Below, piece by piece: positions 60,456-64,000 of a stretch of DNA of 64,000 nucleotides. Origin of the DNA: Spirodela intermedia (taxonomy: Eukaryota > Streptophyta > Magnoliopsida > Alismatales > Araceae). The stretch spans positions 5,239,501-5,303,500 of the forward strand of contig LR746269.1 of the NCBI GenBank assembly GCA_902729315.2. The letters run 5' to 3'. Every line of letters begins with the position of its first letter. Within the stretch, counting starts at the first letter, position 1. The notes below the pieces were generated by a model. The model ran no database searches. It was not told the DNA's origin and was given only the letters and a program-made list of their open reading frames with translations. Both the position numbers and the translations under genes were made by a program.

Positions 60456-63400
60456 ATATAATAATTTTGAACTCTAGAAGTCTGATAACTCATGAAATAT
60501 ATTACTAAGGGGTACCAGCCTCAATTGCCACACACACTACTATTACACAAGTGCATGTGAAGCTCATGTCAATATGTGTACCCATTAACATGTGTACCCC
60601 AACACTTCTATATAAGTGTCCCTTGCACTCTCTATTGAGGCCTTTGGTTTTAACATTTATATTATAAATTTTATTTATGAATGATATATTGAATTTATTA
60701 AATCATTAAACATTTATTTTATGATAGTTTACATCATAAGTAAATATCCTTAAGAAATATTCAAATTATATATATAGATATTGATGTTGTTCAATATAAT
60801 CTATGACTAACAACAAATCTTAAGAGTTACACACTTAGGACATTTTTCATGTCAAAATAATAGAGAGTCACATTACTAAAATAGAGTAACATGTGCCAAC
60901 ATGTATGACAAAGCCACATTACTAGAAATGTGAAGTTACCTTTAAAATTCAGGATGCAAGTTATGTAAAGATGGAAAAAATGACGACCGGAACATTTGAA
61001 TATTATAAAGACAGACAAATGCAAGATTAAAATGAAAATATTTACATTGACATAATGAAAAGCTAATCTTATTCAAAAATATGGAGAACATCAAATGATT
61101 AATGATTCAAATAGACTCAAACTCTAGTCATACTCAGCGACTGAGTTGCATTTGTTCGCATGAAGCCCTCATGGAAGTGAAAAAGTCTTCACCACATATC
61201 TTGTATGAGAAAACATCAGGGTCTTATGTGAAGAAAATAATTGAGTAAGACATCTAATAACATGCAAATTCTGCACATTAAGTATTGCATAATTTAGATA
61301 ATCAGTATCTAATTTGATACAAAATAACATTTAATTATACATAAAATAGGGGGAAAAGCATAATTTATGATCAATATTCTAAATACATGTCTAATTTTGT
61401 GAATTTTTCATATTCTCTATAACATGTAAATTTATTTATATACTTCACATGTATAATAATTATTTAAAAAATCACTTTAGGTATAAATTATGATCAAAGT
61501 ATTTTCCTGATTTTTAGATATTTTTGGATTTTTCTGAGTATTTTAGGATTTATTTTAAGTTTAAATGAATATTTTAAATGAAGGAACAAGTGAAAATCAA
61601 TGTCATTCACTATGGACAATAACATATCAGCAAAATATATAGAGATAACAACAAAATTAACAATATTATTTGAACTTGACCTTGAAATTAACAATGTATC
61701 TTAATAAACTAACAATTTTCAAAACAAAATATCAAGGACAATGAACGTGAAGATAACAAGCTTCAAATGAAAGAATAACCAAAGGTCATTAGCATGTTGG
61801 TAGAGCAATAAGAAGACATTTGAATTCATGCGACCATTTTTCAAGTGATGAAAATACAAAAAGATGCTGGAGAATTGAAGGAAATTACAAAGAATAAGAT
61901 AACTCTAAATGAAAAAATATCTTTTTGTCAAAGTAAAGTTGATGTCCATTTCATATTAGAGCAAAAAGCTATATCAAATATCTCATTTTATGGTGATGAT
62001 TTAAGTCAACACTTGCTTCAAAGGCTCTCTCTCTCCTTTGGGTTGGTATCAAGATGGTAAGTTGAGAGAGGCTTGGGTTAAGGCACATGGTGTTAAGAGC
62101 TTGTTAGTGTCCTATGAAGGGTGCAGTCTCAAATGAGACTAGTATGTGCTGACTAAATCACACAATTTTGAGAGACTTATTGTGCCCTAAATGTTATGAT
62201 CTTTGTAGAGATTGGACTTGTGTGATTGGTCTGATAATCCCAAGAAATCAACATGAATTTTCAATAGAAAATAGTGAACTCTGGTATGAAAAATTCTCTA
62301 AGACTAGATGTAGTCTAAAGAATGGTGAGCCAATCTAAAAACTTTATGTCCTTAATGGTGATGAGAGAGTCAAGAGGAAACCCACATAGAGAGAGAAACC
62401 ATTTTAAATAAATTAGTACGCATAGTAAAGAAGTTGTGTAAGTGTTCATGCTAACATATGCACTCATAAAAAAATAAAAGAATGGAGCATAAACCATAAG
62501 AAATCAATTCATCCCCCCTTACCCTCTTTATATTTCACTTGACCTCATTGAACCCTTCAGCCTAATAATTGAAATTTCTTGTATGGGTGAGGAAAGAATT
62601 TTATCAACAACATAGTCCTTCTCTATCAAAAACACCTCTCAGCAAACCACACATCCACAAAAAAGTAGGCAAGGGAAGAGGCATCAGCAAATCTATTCAT
62701 GGTCATTATATTCCATGTTTTGGTCAAGAATACAATCTACCCTCATGTGGTTGGCCACACTCACATCACTAAGGCATATTGGAAGCAATCATTGCTTACA
62801 ACAACTTTTTTTTAATCTAAGCATGGCTCCTACAAACTTCAGATGCCCATGTTTAGTGGTGAAAATCCAAAAAGATGGGTTTCTTAAACTGAGCTATATT
62901 TGTTGTGTCCATCAATTGACAAGCACTAAGAAACTAACCACAACTAGAATGAGACTCAAAGGAAAGATTGTAGTACAGTATAAATAGATGACAAGGCAAG
63001 AAACTGTCAAAGAAGATTTTCAGCACCAAGTATTGGAGTGTTTTTAGTGATGACTAATCGTTGTTAATTTTGTCAATACTTCATGAATATCAAATGATAG
63101 GGTTTCATGATTAAATATTGTGAAATTTTTCAGCTCATAAATATAATAATTCATGAATTTCTTGATCCAATCTTCAAAAATCAGTTTCTCAATAGATTAA
63201 AAAGAGATGTTTAAGCTGAAGCATGTCTCCTAGAAGCCAATTTTGATACTAATATGATGGGACCCCTAACTCAAAGTGAGAGCTCTCAAATTTCAATGAA
63301 GAGAGAAATTATGAAATGATAAGGGAAAGAAAGAGGACTTTAGTTTTGACAAACATAAAGAACCTGCACTTGTGATAACAAGAGAAGGGCCAAGGTAGAC

Positions 63401-63503
63401 CCTGAAAGAGGAATTCCTCAAATACAATCACCACTTCAAGAGGGCAGATCTTTAGGGGTTCTCATCAAAAACTTCTCACACTTTTCCACCCCTCTCCCCC
63501 GTC
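60456..63503. other. Outer right-arm AT-rich repeat zone without recognisable gene
   Basis: Mirror of 4789-7830, with scattered substitutions. No recognised domain. Confidence 0.4.
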
Positions 63504-63519
63504 CAAATGAGGAATCCTT

Positions 63520-63776
63520 TGTTAGATCTAAATGATCTTGTGTTGATGTAGATAGAGAATGACAAAACATAATGAGAATGAATTGAAACCATACTTGAAT
63601 CCATAAAGGCGCAAATATGAGGATGACCTTCTAGATCAACGTAGGGGAGTCGTCCAATGACTTGTTCTAGAGAAATGAAATGTTCTAAGAGACATAATGT
63701 GTGACTCAAGAACCATGAACCCCATTTATAAACAAGAGGTGGTTAACCTCTTGGTGTCTTTTTCTAATTTAGCCCA
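63520..63776 (-). mobile_element. Fragment of the copia LTR just outside the right arm
   Basis: It matches 43,737 to about 43,990, the 3' part of the copia LTR on the minus strand, including the flanking GAATCCTT. It ends abruptly at AATTTAGCCCA, where gene C-like sequence begins. Confidence 0.85.
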
Positions 63777-64000
63777 GCATCAAGGGGGATGAATCCTATC
63801 ATTCATCCATCAAGAAGATTTCCCATAACAGACTTCATAAGTTGTACTAAAATTTTAGAAGAATAGAGGAGAAATCTGGAAGCCAGCCGGTCTTAAGGAA
63901 AAACTTTTGTCTAGGGAACTGGTAAAGGCCAGAGAAAAAAAGTTCACAGTTATGGAATTATGAGCCAGTGAAATAATGGTTTTGAGATGAAAACACGTAA
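63774..64000 (-). repeat. Second copy of gene C intron 1, running off the window
   Basis: 63,774-64,000 matches 36,412-36,640 in the same orientation with only a few differences (for example GGGAACTGG for GGGAACCGG). In gene C this DNA lies about 330 bp downstream of exon 1, so another gene C-type exon 1 is expected near 64,450 on the minus strand. Confidence 0.9.

Larger units (their letters stand above)
37278..63503 (-). repeat. Right arm of the giant imperfect palindrome
   Basis: Reverse complement of 4789-29,106. It is about 1.9 kb longer because it has a solo LTR (48,713-50,483), a 1.05-kb tandem duplication (44,431-46,509) and the copia LTR plus exon-4 stretch (about 43,170-43,900) that the left arm lacks. 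The left arm in turn has extra LTR pieces at 10.3 and 13-16 kb. The outer edge is at 63,503. Confidence 0.95.

Noticed and set aside
1-64000. CRISPR arrays, bacterial operons, rRNA genes, phage or IS elements
   Set aside because: No such structure seen; gene architecture and repeats are those of a plant nuclear chromosome.

Overview
This is nuclear DNA of a flowering plant. Genes are split by many short introns with GT-AG borders, the intergenic DNA is AT-rich and full of retrotransposon remains, and the recognisable proteins are plant versions of MED18, DGAT2 and cinnamoyl-CoA reductase-like (CCR-like) NADPH reductases. The species cannot be named from the sequence.

Layout. (1) 1-4.8 kb is an ordinary single-copy flank: the last two coding exons of a DGAT2-type acyltransferase (+), then a complete five-exon MED18 gene (-), tail to tail. 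(2) 4.79-29.1 kb and 37.28-63.5 kb are the two arms of a very large imperfect palindrome (24.3 and 26.2 kb). Each arm carries, going inward, an AT-rich repeat zone, a reversed CCR exon-3 relic, a CCR-like pseudogene split by a truncated Ty1/copia element, a solitary relic of CCR exon 1, and one open six-exon CCR-like gene (gene A at 25.5-28.25 kb on +; gene B at 38.16-40.9 kb on -). (3) 29.1-37.28 kb is the spacer. It holds a third CCR-like locus (gene C, -) whose intron 2 has received copia RT sequence, a 1.66-kb LTR and a duplicated cassette carrying exons 1-2 of the A/B-type gene. (4) After the right arm ends at 63,503 the window finishes in a copia LTR piece and then a second copy of gene C intron 1, so a larger repeat unit continues beyond the window.

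The locus is a fast-evolving CCR-like cluster built by inverted duplication, later copying between arms and TE insertion. By eye the outer arms are about 92-97% alike, an inner block (21.65-28.57 kb against 37.85-45.48 kb) is nearly identical, and the innermost few hundred bases are clearly more diverged, so the palindrome has at least three age layers. An abundant 1.7-1.8-kb LTR (TG...CA) recurs in every part. One copy (48,713-50,483) is a clean solo LTR with a 5-bp target duplication, absent from the matching site of the left arm.

Most notable: (a) gene C has lost its exon-2 splice donor, but a same-strand cassette with intact exons 1-2 lies in its intron 2 in the right phase to give a full 319-aa chimeric reductase; (b) every promoter-bearing LTR copy examined has a plant snRNA-type upstream sequence element at a constant 25 bp from a TATA box, the spacing typical of Pol III snRNA promoters; (c) genes A and B differ in three short patches made almost only of amino-acid replacements and splice-site changes.
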